From assembly GCA_021811325.1 (NCBI GenBank), contig JAJZPE010000006.1, forward strand, positions 1 to 52,586: 52,586 bases of DNA, in the 5' to 3' direction. Shown here in pieces: positions 1 to 8,777 of this stretch (position 1 is its first letter; every line of letters starts with the position of its first letter). Made by a program: the position numbers and the translations under genes. The DNA comes from Bacillota bacterium (GTDB taxonomy: Bacteria > Bacillota > Sulfobacillia > JAJYWN01 > JAJZPE01). The notes beneath the pieces were generated by a model, which saw only the letters and a program-made list of their open reading frames with translations, had not been told where the DNA came from and searched no databases.

Positions 1-24
1 GGAATGCCTCCTCTCGTGTTTGGC
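1..24 (+). repeat. Left terminal inverted repeat of the IS
   Basis: It starts GGAATGCCTCC and pairs with 1749-1772, differing at two internal positions. It is the very first base of the window. Confidence 0.85.
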
Positions 25-67
25 ACTTAACTAGATAAGGAATAGTCATCTGGGCCGAGGAAAGTGG

Positions 68-98
68 TTGTCCTCGCCTTCCTTTTTTGTGGTATACT
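68..98 (+). promoter_or_regulatory. Putative IS promoter
   Basis: A TATACT -10 box at 93-98 lies 36 bases before the AbrB-like start codon. The best -35 is TTGTCC at 68-73, with a long 19-base spacer, so the -35 assignment is weak. An AGGAAGGGGG ribosome site follows at 117-126. Confidence 0.45.
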
Positions 99-133
99 AG
101 TTATGTTACTAGATATAGGAAGGGGGCTTTCTC

Positions 134-337
134 ATGGGCTACCCGACTAAGGTCCAACTCATCCGGCGCAAGAAGAGCGAGCAGTGGTACATCAACTTCC
201 CGTCAGCAATTGCTCAAGCCATGGACTTCGAGCGGGGTGAGATGGTGGAATGGATCATCGAGGACAAAGAGCAACTGGTCCTACACAGACTCAACGCTCC
301 GCCGTCGGTCCTCAAAAAAAAACAGCAATCGGAGTGA
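134..337 (+). CDS. AbrB/SpoVT-like small DNA-binding protein inside the IS
   Basis: This 67-residue protein has the layout of a single AbrB/MazE-type swapped-hairpin domain: a basic N-terminal strand, the segment WYINFPSAIAQAMDFERGE resembling the family's strand-turn-helix, then a strand that ends in a lysine-rich tail. A strong ribosome site sits 7 bases before its ATG. It lies inside the terminal repeats and its stop (TGA, 335-337) overlaps the GTG start of the transposase, so the two are probably translationally coupled. A run of nine A at 314-322 near its end sits where a -1 slip would enter the transposase frame. A likely role is regulation of transposition or end binding by a partner or fused domain; this is inference. 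Confidence 0.65.
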   Translation: MGYPTKVQLIRRKKSEQWYINFPSAIAQAMDFERGEMVEWIIEDKEQLVLHRLNAPPSVLKKKQQSE

Positions 338-1749
338 TAGATTCCTTCGACTCTCTTTGGGATCAGACGCGGCCGGCTTTCAAACAGGAGCGGTCATGGC
401 GGCGGGCTAGATCTCTGGCTATGGGTGCACTGGTGGCTCTCGGGCGCCATACCATCAGCGGAATGCTCAACGCCACCGGCCAGCAGTTCGTCGACTGGTC
501 GGCGGCATACCGGCTCTTTGCGCTGGAGCGATTTGACACCGGGGACCTGCTGGCTCCGGCCCGGCGGGCCGTCCTCGGCAGGCTGGCGGACAATGAGCCC
601 TTGGTATGCATGCTCGACGACACCTTGCTGAGAAAGCGCGGCCGGAAGATTGCCGGCACGAGTTGGCGGCGGGATCCTCTGGGGCCGCCATTCTGCAGCA
701 ACTTCATCTGGGCCCAGCGGTTTGTCCAGGTGGCGGCGGCGTTGCCCGAGGGCCCCGGCCCGTCGCGGGCCAGAGCCATCCCCATTGACATGCTGCATTG
801 CCCCTCTCCCCGGAAACCCCGCAAGAACGCTCCCGAGGAGCTGTGGGAGCAATATCGCAAGGACTCTCTTGCTACCAGGATGAGCGTCCGTGGGGCTGAG
901 AGGGTGGTTGCCCTGCGCGCGGCGCTGGATTCTGATGGCCAGGACAACCGACGACTGGTGGTGTCCGCCGACGGGAGCTATACCAATACCGCCATGATGA
1001 CGACGCTGCCCGACCGCACGACATTCATCGGCCGCGTTCGCAAGGATGCAAAGCTCTACGCCTTGCCCGAGCCGAATCCCGGCCGCGGTCGACGCCGCAC
1101 CTATGGTCACGTCATGCCGACTCCCGAACAGGTCCGCCAGGACGATACTGTTTCCTGGCGCCAGATCCAGGTCTATCTGGCTGGGCAATGCATCACGGTC
1201 GAGTGCAAGGAAGTCGGTCCTCTGCGCTGGCGTGCCACCCGCGGACGCGACCTGCGCCTGGTGATTATCCGGCCCCTGGCTTACAGGCCAGCCAAAGGGC
1301 GGCCTCTGGCCTACCGTGATCCCATCTACCTCATTTGCACCGATCCGGAACTGTCTCTGGAGCGGATGGTGCAGGCTTATCTATGGCGCTGGGAGATCGA
1401 AGTTGGCTTCCGTGACCAGAAGACGCTCCTTGGCAGCGGACAAGCTCAGGTGCGGACCGCAGCCGGCGTGGAGAGGGTTCCGGCCTTAATCGCCGCGGCC
1501 TACGGCTTTATGCACCTAGCCATGACCGACACCAGGACGGCTGGCCTGCCCCGGCCACTTTGGCAGAAGCCGCGCCCCGACCAGCGATGCACTACCCAGC
1601 AGGCGATCAACGTCATGCGAATGCAGCTCTGGGGACGAGCTCTGGGAGTCAGGAATTTTGGGGACTTCGTAAGGCGCGAGAGAGCATTTGCCAAGTCCTC
1701 GAAAAAAATCAATGACCCGGTAAGCGCGGTGCTCTATGCCGCAGGATAG
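334..1749 (+). CDS. IS4-like DDE transposase
   Basis: A 471-residue transposase. The catalytic triad can be placed: Asp-Asp at about residues 95-96 (motif CMLDDTLLRKRG), Asp at about 213 (VSADGSY) and Glu at about 356 within YLWRWEIEVGFRDQK. The last segment fits the YREK signature (Y-x2-R-x3-E-x6-K) of IS4-like enzymes. The frame is open from 250, but that part overlaps the AbrB-like gene; the GTG at 334, in a GTGA overlap with the upstream stop, is the best start. A -1 slip on the A9 run at 314-322 would instead give an AbrB-transposase fusion. All catalytic residues are present, so the enzyme may be functional. Confidence 0.85.
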   Translation: MIDSFDSLWDQTRPAFKQERSWRRARSLAMGALVALGRHTISGMLNATGQQFVDWSAAYRLFALERFDTGDLLAPARRAVLGRLADNEPLVCMLDDTLLRKRGRKIAGTSWRRDPLGPPFCSNFIWAQRFVQVAAALPEGPGPSRARAIPIDMLHCPSPRKPRKNAPEELWEQYRKDSLATRMSVRGAERVVALRAALDSDGQDNRRLVVSADGSYTNTAMMTTLPDRTTFIGRVRKDAKLYALPEPNPGRGRRRTYGHVMPTPEQVRQDDTVSWRQIQVYLAGQCITVECKEVGPLRWRATRGRDLRLVIIRPLAYRPAKGRPLAYRDPIYLICTDPELSLERMVQAYLWRWEIEVGFRDQKTLLGSGQAQVRTAAGVERVPALIAAAYGFMHLAMTDTRTAGLPRPLWQKPRPDQRCTTQQAINVMRMQLWGRALGVRNFGDFVRRERAFAKSSKKINDPVSAVLYAAG

Positions 1750-1772
1750 CCAAACATGAGGGGAGGCATTCC
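1749..1772 (-). repeat. Right terminal inverted repeat of the IS
   Basis: Reverse complement of the left repeat with two mismatches. It overlaps the final G of the transposase stop codon. A further inverted copy of its outer 11 bases follows at 1776-1786 and creates a hairpin. Confidence 0.85.
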
Positions 1773-1786
1773 GTGGGAATGCCTCC
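1762..1786. repeat. Hairpin at the right IS junction
   Basis: GGAGGCATTCC, loop GTG, GGAATGCCTCC: an 11-bp perfect stem formed by the outer part of the right terminal repeat and an inverted copy just outside it. It has no long T run, so it is not a classical terminator. Confidence 0.8.
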
Positions 1787-1793
1787 TTATGAT

Positions 1794-1822
1794 TGGTCCC
1801 ATTTTGGATGACTGGTCCCATT
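1794..1822. repeat. Short direct repeat TGGTCCCATT
   Basis: TGGTCCCATT occurs at 1794-1803 and 1813-1822, 19 bases apart and just outside the IS. Spaced repeats like this are found near ends of some other IS families, so this may be a remnant of a second element; nothing else supports that here. Confidence 0.4.
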
Positions 1823-1889
1823 CTTGCCCGTCCTGCTCGGCGGCGCCGGGTGATGCCGCGGGCGACAAAAATCGCCTCGATCCATCAGC

Positions 1890-1918
1890 TTGACGCTGTT
1901 CAGCGATTATAATATAAT
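1890..1918 (+). promoter_or_regulatory. Sigma-A type promoter of the tRNA cluster
   Basis: TTGACG (1890-1895), a 17-base spacer and a consensus TATAAT (1913-1918), about 50 bases before tRNA-fMet. Spacing and match are those of a strong housekeeping promoter. Confidence 0.8.
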
Positions 1919-1970
1919 CAGCATGGTCATCGCCGAGGCGTAGCAAATCGGCGAGGACGGAGCGAAACGT

Positions 1971-2047
<77 letters not shown>

Positions 2048-2054
2048 AACAAAC

Positions 2055-2085
2055 AAAGATCGGCCGGCTAGGCCGGCCGATCTTT
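2055..2085 (+). terminator. Strong hairpin between tRNA-fMet and tRNA-Met
   Basis: AAAGATCGGCCGGC pairs with GCCGGCCGATCTTT, a 14-bp perfect stem around the loop TAG. Only three T residues end it, so it may be a weak terminator or a processing structure between the tRNAs. Confidence 0.55.
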
Positions 2086-2101
2086 CATCAGACCACAGCC
2101 A

Positions 2102-2175
2102 GGCGGCGTAGCTCAGTTGGTCAGAGCATGCGGTTCATACCCGCAGTGTCGGTGGTTCGAATCCACCCGCCGCTA
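2102..2175 (+). tRNA. tRNA-Met (CAT), elongator
   Basis: Acceptor GGCGGCG pairs with CGCCGCT (a G-T pair at 1-72). The anticodon loop is TTCATAC, giving CAT, and A is the discriminator. The sequence resembles the elongator tRNA-Met of Bacillus rather than tRNA-Ile2. CCA is not encoded (CTG follows), so this tRNA needs the CCA-adding enzyme encoded at 11317. Confidence 0.88.
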
Positions 2176-2183
2176 CTGTGAAT

Positions 2184-2256
2184 GGGCCATTAGCTCAACT
2201 GGCAGAGCAGGCGACTCTTAATCGCAAGGTTAGAGGTTCGATTCCTCTATGGCCCA
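2184..2256 (+). tRNA. tRNA-Lys (CTT)
   Basis: GGGCCAT pairs with ATGGCCC as acceptor stem. Anticodon CTT is at 2217-2219 in the loop CTCTTAA. The discriminator base is A and no CCA is encoded. Confidence 0.93.
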
Positions 2257-2264
2257 CAGAGATC

Positions 2265-2337
2265 GGCCCCATGGTCAAGTGGCCTAAGACACCGCCCTTT
2301 CACGGCGGTAACTCGGGTTCGAATCCCGATGGGGTCA
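2265..2337 (+). tRNA. tRNA-Glu (TTC)
   Basis: GGCCCCA pairs with TGGGGTC. Anticodon TTC is at 2299-2301 inside a CCGCC/GGCGG stem. It follows tRNA-Lys by 8 bases and directly precedes spoIIE, as tRNA-Glu does in Bacillus subtilis. Confidence 0.93.
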
Positions 2338-2338
2338 C

Positions 2339-2382
2339 AACCCTTGTCGCGTGGATGCAGGCGACAGGGTTTTTTCTTTTTT
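2339..2382 (+). terminator. Terminator of the tRNA cluster
   Basis: AACCCTTGTCGC pairs with GCGACAGGGTT (one bulged T) and is followed by TTTTTCTTTTTT. A classic intrinsic terminator separating the tRNAs from spoIIE. Confidence 0.9.
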
Positions 2383-2485
2383 GTCGCCGATGGGCGGGGT
2401 TGTCGCAGCCTGGCGCAGGCCGGCCCGGTCATTGCGACAATAACCGCCCGGGAACCGGGGTTACAATCACCCTGATGGAGTCGTT

Positions 2486-4990
2486 GTGGACAAGGATGGC
2501 GGCATGGCGACCAACCGGGTGGCACCTGAGAACCAGGCCAGACTGATCCGAAAACGCCCGAGCGGGGTGCGGGTCCGCGCCCGGTCTTTCTTCGCGGCGA
2601 GGCGGGCGGGGGCGGCCGGCGGGGGCCGCTGGCTCGACGTGGGTCTCGGCGCTCTGGGTTTCCTCCTCGGGCGCTCTTCGGTGGCGGGCCTGCTGAACCC
2701 CTTCGGGGTGGCCTACGCCGCGGCGGTCATCGTCGCCAGGCCGGGGGCGGCCCTGGCGGCCATGGCCGGCGTCTTCCTGGGCTCGCTGGCCGGGCAGACC
2801 TGGCTGACGGTGCTGCCGACGGCCCTGGTCCTCGTCTTCCTGCGGCCGTCCCTGGGAGCCGCGGGCGCCGATCGGGACGGGCCGCGCCGCGGGATGGTCG
2901 GCGGCCTGGTCGTCTTCGCCCTGTCGCTTCTCTTGAGGGAGGCGACGGTGGCCGCCTTCACCCGTGAGGCCTTCGCTTTCGCGACGGCGGCCTTCGACTC
3001 GCTGTTGTCGGCCGTCCTGACGGCGGTGTTCATCCCGGCGGTGGACCTCCTGTCGGGTCGCCAACGCCGGCCGCCCATCGGCGATCAGATCTTCTTCGTC
3101 GGAGTCCTGCTGGCCGCGGCCGGGGCCGGGCTGTCCGGCCTGAAAGTGGCCGGTTTCGCCGTGGACGCGGCGGTCTCGGCCTACCTGGTGATGGTCCTTG
3201 CCTCGGGCGGAGGGCCGGGGCTCGGAGCGGCCGTCGGCGTACTGGTCGGGGTCGTTGCCGGGCTGCGGACCGGGCTCAACCCCGGGGCCATCGGGCTCGA
3301 CGCCATGGCGGGGCTCCTGGCGAGCATGTTCTCGGGGCTCGGGAAGGCCGGAGTGATTGCCGGGTACCTCCTGGCGCGGCTGGTCCTCGGGGGCACGAGC
3401 GGTCAACCGGCCGACCTCGCGGCCGCTCTCGTCCCGGCCGCCGCGGGGGCGGCTCTTTTCCTCATCACGCCATGGCGTGTTCCAAGCCGTTTCGTCGCCG
3501 GCGGCCTCGGGGAAGACTCGTCCTTCGAGCCCGCTGGACCAGCCGATTTTCAGGTGGGCGGCGGCCGCGCGACGGCCGTCCCCGACGAAGAGGATCAGCC
3601 TACGGGCGGGGCCGGGCAGCCGGCGCCGACCGGGGCGACCCTGCGGCAACTGGCGGGGCTCTTCGACGACCTGGCCGCGGCGATGCAGGAGGTCTCGGCC
3701 GCCAAGGCCGCCGCCGATGACCAGGTGGCTCAGCTCTTCCAGGTCGTCAGCGGCCGGGTCTGCGAACGCTGCAATGTCTACTCGACGTGCTGGAAGGACA
3801 ACTTCAAGGAGACCTGCCGGAGGCTCCTCGACCTCTGGACCAAAGCCGAAGTGGGGCCATTGGCCCCGGACGACTTTCCGCGGACGGGGCGGCGTTGCCT
3901 GAAGCCGGCCGAAGTGACCCTGGTCGTCGACTTCCTCCACCAGACCGGCAGCCTGCGGCGCACGCTGCAGCAGCGGCTGGACTACAGCCGGGAGGCGATG
4001 GTCGACCAGTGCCGGGCTGTCGCCGGGATCATCACCGAGGCTGTCAACCGCGACGGGCTGAACGGGGCCGTGGAGCGGCGGCTGGGGATGGCCGTCCGTC
4101 GCGCCCTCGCCCGCACCTCGGTCTGGTATGACGAACTCGACGTCAAGTTGCACGGCGAGCTGCCGAAGGTGGCGCTGCGGACGAGACGTTGCCCCAACGG
4201 GCTCCTCTGCCGAGAGGTCTTGGCGCCGGCGATCTCTGAGGCCGCCGAGACGGCCCTGGCCCCCTTGTGGACCGACTGCGACCGGCACTCCGGGGCTCAG
4301 TTCTGCCTGCAGGCCTTCCGGCCCCACCTGCCCCTGGCGTGCCTGGTGGCCGTGGCCGACCGCGCCAAGGACGGGCAGGCCGTCTCCGGTGACGCCCACC
4401 TGGCCCGGGAACTCGACGACGGCCACGTGGTCCTGGCCCTCAGCGATGGGATGGGGGCCGGCCCGCGGGCCGCGCGGGAGAGCCAGACCGCCCTGGGGCT
4501 GCTTGAGCGCCTTCTCGAGGCTGGCTTTCCGGCCGCCGCCGCCGTCCGGACCATCAACTCGGTCCTCCTGCTGCGAACGGCCGAGGACACCTTCGCCACC
4601 ATCGACCTGGCGGTACTCGACCTGAACACGGGCGACTGCGACTTCACGAAGATCGGTGCCTGCCCCACCTACCTCATCCGCGGGGAACGGCTCCTGGCCA
4701 TCAGGGCCTCATCGGTGCCCGCCGGCATCCTCGGGGACATCGAGGTCGAACCGGAGCGCTGGCGTCTCCGGCCCGGCGACACGCTGGTGATGCTGACCGA
4801 TGGGGCCTTCGGCCCGTCGGACGGGGCGGGCCGGACGGCGACCCACGAGGCCGAGGCCATGCGGTGCCTGCGGGCCCACGCCCGGGACGGTCCTCGGGGC
4901 CTCGCCGAGGCCCTGATCGGGCTGGCCGGGGAGGGCCGCCGCCACGCCGACGACCTGGTCGTGCTGGTCGCCCGAGTGCAGGCCCGGTAA
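2486..4990 (+). CDS. spoIIE: Stage II sporulation protein E (PP2C-type phosphatase)
   Basis: An 834-residue protein of the length expected for SpoIIE. The first ~330 residues are strongly hydrophobic with many Gly/Ala/Val-rich membrane segments. A central linker containing the cysteine pattern CERCNVYSTCW follows, then a C-terminal PP2C phosphatase domain from about residue 600, with LALSDGMGAGPRA around residue 654 and a second metal-binding site in VMLTDGAFG. In the forespore SpoIIE dephosphorylates SpoIIAA to release sigma-F, and it takes part in asymmetric septum formation; this function comes from the family. The GTG start has GGAG at 2477-2480; an ATG at 2504 is an alternative start. 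Its position after tRNA-Glu matches the Bacillus order and marks the organism as an endospore former. Confidence 0.93.
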   Translation: MDKDGGMATNRVAPENQARLIRKRPSGVRVRARSFFAARRAGAAGGGRWLDVGLGALGFLLGRSSVAGLLNPFGVAYAAAVIVARPGAALAAMAGVFLGSLAGQTWLTVLPTALVLVFLRPSLGAAGADRDGPRRGMVGGLVVFALSLLLREATVAAFTREAFAFATAAFDSLLSAVLTAVFIPAVDLLSGRQRRPPIGDQIFFVGVLLAAAGAGLSGLKVAGFAVDAAVSAYLVMVLASGGGPGLGAAVGVLVGVVAGLRTGLNPGAIGLDAMAGLLASMFSGLGKAGVIAGYLLARLVLGGTSGQPADLAAALVPAAAGAALFLITPWRVPSRFVAGGLGEDSSFEPAGPADFQVGGGRATAVPDEEDQPTGGAGQPAPTGATLRQLAGLFDDLAAAMQEVSAAKAAADDQVAQLFQVVSGRVCERCNVYSTCWKDNFKETCRRLLDLWTKAEVGPLAPDDFPRTGRRCLKPAEVTLVVDFLHQTGSLRRTLQQRLDYSREAMVDQCRAVAGIITEAVNRDGLNGAVERRLGMAVRRALARTSVWYDELDVKLHGELPKVALRTRRCPNGLLCREVLAPAISEAAETALAPLWTDCDRHSGAQFCLQAFRPHLPLACLVAVADRAKDGQAVSGDAHLARELDDGHVVLALSDGMGAGPRAARESQTALGLLERLLEAGFPAAAAVRTINSVLLLRTAEDTFATIDLAVLDLNTGDCDFTKIGACPTYLIRGERLLAIRASSVPAGILGDIEVEPERWRLRPGDTLVMLTDGAFGPSDGAGRTATHEAEAMRCLRAHARDGPRGLAEALIGLAGEGRRHADDLVVLVARVQAR

Positions 4991-5018
4991 TAGGCATTCC
5001 TCCCCCCAATCCTTAACC

Positions 5019-5048
5019 GGTGTGGTCCAACGACCACACCACTTTTTT
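5019..5048 (+). terminator. Terminator after spoIIE
   Basis: GGTGTGGTC, loop CAAC, GACCACACC, then ACTTTTTT. A 9-bp perfect stem and six T residues. Confidence 0.88.
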
Positions 5049-5186
5049 GCCTGTTGTCCTCGGCCGGGCGGGGTCCCCGTCGCGGCGGGCGCGGTTCCCG
5101 GCCGGGCGCCGCCGGGGGAGAGCAGGGATGGCCCGAGGCGCGACGAAACCCTCTGGAAAGCCCTGGGCATAATAGCCCGGCGGGAA

Positions 5187-6632
5187 GTGATTGGACTGGG
5201 CTTCATCGACAAGGTCCGCTCGACCATCGAAGAGAACAGGCTGCTAAGCCCGGGCGACGGGGTGGTCGTCGCCGTCTCCGGGGGGCCGGACTCGCTGGCC
5301 CTCCTACACGTGTTGGTCGCCCTGGCCCCCGAGTATGGGCTGCGCCTCGTGGTCGCCCACCTCGACCACGGCCTGCGCGGCGAGGAAGGGCGGGCCGACG
5401 CGGTCTTCGTCCGGGGGGTGGCCGATGGCCTGGGGCTGCCCGTGGTCGTCGGGTCGGCCGACGTCACGGCCCTGGCTGCGGAGCGTCGCCTGGGGACGGA
5501 GGAGGCGGCCCGCGAGGCGCGCTATGCCTTCCTTTCACGGGTGGCGGCCGAACGCGGGTGCGGCCGGGTGGCCGTCGGACATAACCAGAACGACCAGGCG
5601 GAGACGGTCCTCATCCGCCTCATCCGGGGCTGTGGCCCGGACGGCCTGGCCGGGATGGCCGCCTCACGCCCGCTGGGCACGGCACTGGTCATCCGGCCGC
5701 TGCTCAACGTGAGCCGCGAGGAAATCGAAGCTTACTGCGCGGCACTCGGGCTGCGGGCGCGTCTCGACCGCACCAACGAAGACCCCGGCCACCTTCGGAA
5801 CAGGGTGCGGCGGGAGCTGCTACCGCTCTTGCTGGCCAAGTACAACCCGGGATTGATCCGCGGGCTGGCCGGGTTGGCCCGCCGGATGGGCGACGAGAGC
5901 GAGACCCTGCGTCGGATGGCCGCCGAGGCTTACGAGCGGGCGGCCAACGAGGCGGCCGACGACGTGGTCCGCCTCGACCTGGAGAGGTTTGCCGCCGAGC
6001 CCGTGGCAGTCAGGCGACGCCTCGTCCGGCGGGCGGCCGCGCGGGCCGGCGCGGATGCGGCGAGGCTTTCCGCCGAGCGGGTCGAGGCGGTCCTCGACCT
6101 GGCGGCGGGTGGGCGGACCGGGGCGGCCGTCGACCTCCGCGATGGCTACACGGCGGTGAGGGAGCCCTCGGCCCTGGCCGTCGTGCCGCCTGGGGCGGCC
6201 GGCGCGGGAACCCTGCGCGAGCGGCCCCTGAACATCCCCGGCCGCGTCGACCTGCCCGAGGCCGGCCTGGCCATCGAAGCCGACCTCAGGCCGGCCGGCG
6301 CCTTTACCGGCGAGGCCGACGTGGGCCGCGACGAGGCCTTCCTCGACGCCGACCGCGTCCTCGAGGCGTCGGGCGGCCGCTTGTGGGTAAGGTCGCGGCG
6401 CGCGGGCGACGCCTTTCGGCCGCAGGGGGCGACAGGGACCCGCAAGCTGAAGGACTTCCTCATCGACGCCAAGGTGCCCAAGCGCGAGCGTGGCCGGGTG
6501 CCGTTGGTGGTCGGTGGACCGGCGCCGGGGTTCATCATCTGGGTCGCCGGCCGGCGCATCGACGAGGCCTTCAGGGTCGGCCCCGAAACTCGGCTAATCT
6601 TTCATCTACGCCTGCTACACCTGGACTTCTGA
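5187..6632 (+). CDS. tilS: tRNA(Ile)-lysidine synthetase
   Basis: The protein converts C34 of tRNA-Ile(CAT) to lysidine, allowing AUA decoding. The N-terminal PP-loop motif SGGPDS lies at about residues 31-36, followed by the LDHGLRGEE segment, a GHNQND region and the TilS-type C-terminal domain, with conserved blocks RRAGDAFRPQG and LKDFLIDAKVPKRER. With GTG 5187 as start it is 481 residues, a usual TilS length; the frame stays open further upstream but would overlap the spoIIE terminator. In many Bacillota hpt follows tilS; here ftsH follows after about 220 bases without hpt. Confidence 0.9.
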   Translation: MIGLGFIDKVRSTIEENRLLSPGDGVVVAVSGGPDSLALLHVLVALAPEYGLRLVVAHLDHGLRGEEGRADAVFVRGVADGLGLPVVVGSADVTALAAERRLGTEEAAREARYAFLSRVAAERGCGRVAVGHNQNDQAETVLIRLIRGCGPDGLAGMAASRPLGTALVIRPLLNVSREEIEAYCAALGLRARLDRTNEDPGHLRNRVRRELLPLLLAKYNPGLIRGLAGLARRMGDESETLRRMAAEAYERAANEAADDVVRLDLERFAAEPVAVRRRLVRRAAARAGADAARLSAERVEAVLDLAAGGRTGAAVDLRDGYTAVREPSALAVVPPGAAGAGTLRERPLNIPGRVDLPEAGLAIEADLRPAGAFTGEADVGRDEAFLDADRVLEASGGRLWVRSRRAGDAFRPQGATGTRKLKDFLIDAKVPKRERGRVPLVVGGPAPGFIIWVAGRRIDEAFRVGPETRLIFHLRLLHLDF

Positions 6633-6644
6633 AGCCCTTTGGTT

Positions 6645-6672
6645 TGTCTTTTGAGATGTGGTGTGGTAAAAT
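6645..6672 (+). promoter_or_regulatory. Probable sigma-A promoter of ftsH
   Basis: TTGTCT (6645-6650), a 16-base spacer and TAAAAT (6667-6672). It opens a ~180-base leader before ftsH, in which no conserved RNA element was recognised. Confidence 0.6.
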
Positions 6673-6853
6673 AATCTGGTCATCCACTCGAAACCCAAGG
6701 CGCGACGGGGCCGCGCGGCGGTCCATCGCCCTTGATCCGCCGCCCCGCGCCAGGCCCGTGAAACATCAACCACTAGTATGCGTAAGCTTTCATGGGTGAA
6801 GTAGAAGATGGAGATGACCCAATCAGAATCCACCAAGGAAGGAGGGTCGGTCG

Positions 6854-8761
6854 TTGAGTAAAGGCCTTCGAAGCTTGCTTTTCTACGCTCTGGTCTTACT
6901 CTTGGCGCTGTGGGTGGCCCAGTACTTCAACCAGCCACAGCACCCCAAGACCCCCCTTAGTTACACCGAGTTCCTGAACTACCTGGAGCAGAACCAGATC
7001 GACAACGTCAAGATCGTCGACGGGTCGGTCACGGGGAAGCTCAAGAACGGCACCGATTTCACCACCATCGTGCCTAACGACCCGACTCTCTACCAGAAGC
7101 TCGAGGCCAAAGGCGTGAAGGTCGAGATCGGCCTGCCGCCACAGCCTCCGTGGTGGACCACGCTGGTGACGACCATCCTCCCGGTCATCCTGGTCGTCGG
7201 GGCTCTCCTCTGGATCATGCAACAGAGCCAGGGCGGCGGCAACCGGGTGATGCAGTTTGGCAAGAGCCGGGCCCGCCTACACACCGACGACAAGCGGAAG
7301 ATCACCTTCGAAGATGTCGCCGGGGCCGAGGAAGCCAAGGAAGAGATGGCCGAGATCGTCGACTTCCTCAAGCACCCCAAGCGCTACCTGGAGATGGGCG
7401 CGCGCATCCCCAAGGGCGTCTTGCTCTTCGGGGCGCCGGGCACGGGCAAGACCTATCTGGCCCGCGCCGTCGCCGGTGAGGCCGGCGTGCCGTTCTTCTC
7501 CATCAGCGGTTCCGACTTCGTCGAGATGTTCGTCGGCGTGGGCGCGTCCCGCGTCCGCGACCTCTTCGACCAGGCCAAAAAGAACGCTCCGTGCATCGTC
7601 TTCATCGACGAGATCGACGCCGTCGGGCGCCAGCGCGGCGCCGGCTACGGCGGCGGTCACGACGAGCGCGAGCAGACCCTCAACCAGCTGCTCGTGGAGA
7701 TGGACGGGTTCGGCATCAACGAAGGGATCATCGTCATCGCCGCCACCAACCGGCCCGACGTCCTCGACCCGGCCCTCCAGCGTCCGGGACGGTTCGACCG
7801 GCAGATCGTCATCGACAAGCCGGACCTCAACGAGCGGCTGGCCGTCCTCAAGGTCCACACCCGAGGCAAGCCCCTCGACCGGGAAGTCGACCTCGAGGTC
7901 CTGGCCCGGCGGACACCCGGGTTTACCCCCGCGGACCTCGAGAACCTCTGCAACGAATCGGCCCTCCTGGCCGCCAGGGGCCGCAAGAAGCGGATCACCA
8001 TGCACGAGTTGGAGGAAGGCATCAACCGGGTCATGGCCGGGCCGGAGAAGAAGAGCCGGATCATGAGCGAGAAGGAGAAGCGGATGGTGGCCTTCCATGA
8101 GGCCGCCCACGCCCTTGTCGGCAAGCTCCTCCCGAACGCCGACCCGGTCCACAAGGTGTCAATCATCCCGCGTGGCGGGGCCCTCGGTTACGTCCTCCAC
8201 CTACCGGTGGAAGACAAGTACCTGATCACCAAGTCGGAGATCCTCGACCGGATCACCATCGCCCTCGCCGGGCGGGCGGCCGAGGAGATGGTCTTCGGCG
8301 AGGCCAGCTCCGGAGCGGAGAACGACCTGGAGACGGCGACCAAGCTCATCCGGAAGATGATTATGGAGTTCGGCATGTCCGAGGAACTCGGCCCGTTGAC
8401 CTTCGGCAACAAGCAAGACCTCGTCTTCCTCGGCCGGGACATCGCCAGAGACCGCAACTACAGCGAGGAAGTGGCGGCCGAGATCGACAAGGAGGTCCAC
8501 GGGACGGTGACGGCCTGCTACCGCAAGGCCGTGACGATTCTCACCGAGAACCGCTCGACGCTCGACAAGATCGCCGCCTCCCTGCTGGAACGGGAGACTC
8601 TGGAGGCCAGCGACATTGACGCCCTCCTGGCCGGTGAGGAACTCGGCGCGAAGCCGGTCGACGCTGGGCTGGGCGAGGCCGGCGACGGGAAGCTGAGCCC
8701 CGAGGCCAGGCCGGCCCCGAAAATCGGGCTCGTGGCCGACAAGCCGCGGCCCATCGGATGA
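6854..8761 (+). CDS. ftsH: ATP-dependent zinc metalloprotease FtsH
   Basis: A 635-residue membrane AAA+ protease that degrades unassembled membrane proteins and regulatory proteins. Visible features: a first membrane segment at about residues 7-24, an extracytoplasmic region, a second segment at about 100-118, Walker A GAPGTGKT (193-200), Walker B IVFIDEID, the second region of homology ending [18 protein letters not shown], and the zinc site HEAAH at 415-419 with a downstream acidic ligand in the GAENDLE region. The start is TTG, set by AAGGAGG at 6838-6845. All catalytic residues are present. The last ~35 residues are a variable Pro/Ala/Gly-rich tail. Confidence 0.97.
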   Translation: MSKGLRSLLFYALVLLLALWVAQYFNQPQHPKTPLSYTEFLNYLEQNQIDNVKIVDGSVTGKLKNGTDFTTIVPNDPTLYQKLEAKGVKVEIGLPPQPPWWTTLVTTILPVILVVGALLWIMQQSQGGGNRVMQFGKSRARLHTDDKRKITFEDVAGAEEAKEEMAEIVDFLKHPKRYLEMGARIPKGVLLFGAPGTGKTYLARAVAGEAGVPFFSISGSDFVEMFVGVGASRVRDLFDQAKKNAPCIVFIDEIDAVGRQRGAGYGGGHDEREQTLNQLLVEMDGFGINEGIIVIAATNRPDVLDPALQRPGRFDRQIVIDKPDLNERLAVLKVHTRGKPLDREVDLEVLARRTPGFTPADLENLCNESALLAARGRKKRITMHELEEGINRVMAGPEKKSRIMSEKEKRMVAFHEAAHALVGKLLPNADPVHKVSIIPRGGALGYVLHLPVEDKYLITKSEILDRITIALAGRAAEEMVFGEASSGAENDLETATKLIRKMIMEFGMSEELGPLTFGNKQDLVFLGRDIARDRNYSEEVAAEIDKEVHGTVTACYRKAVTILTENRSTLDKIAASLLERETLEASDIDALLAGEELGAKPVDAGLGEAGDGKLSPEARPAPKIGLVADKPRPIG

Positions 8762-8777
8762 GATGAGATGAAACACG

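Larger units (their letters stand above)
1..1772 (+). mobile_element. IS4-type insertion sequence with accessory AbrB-like ORF
   Basis: The element is bounded by near-perfect 24-bp terminal inverted repeats at 1-24 and 1749-1772; they match at 22 of 24 positions and both outer ends read GGAATGCCTCC inward. Between them lie a promoter, a 67-codon AbrB-like ORF and a transposase carrying the YREK signature of IS4-like enzymes. The right repeat starts at the last base of the transposase stop codon. Because the window begins exactly at the left repeat, no target-site duplication can be seen and the element may extend further left. Both ORFs are open, so the copy may be active. Family placement rests on the YREK motif; a finer group cannot be given from sequence alone. 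Confidence 0.85.

Noticed and set aside
2429-4426. Minus-strand open frame antisense to spoIIE
   Set aside because: Arg/Gly/Asp-rich shadow of a well-supported gene.
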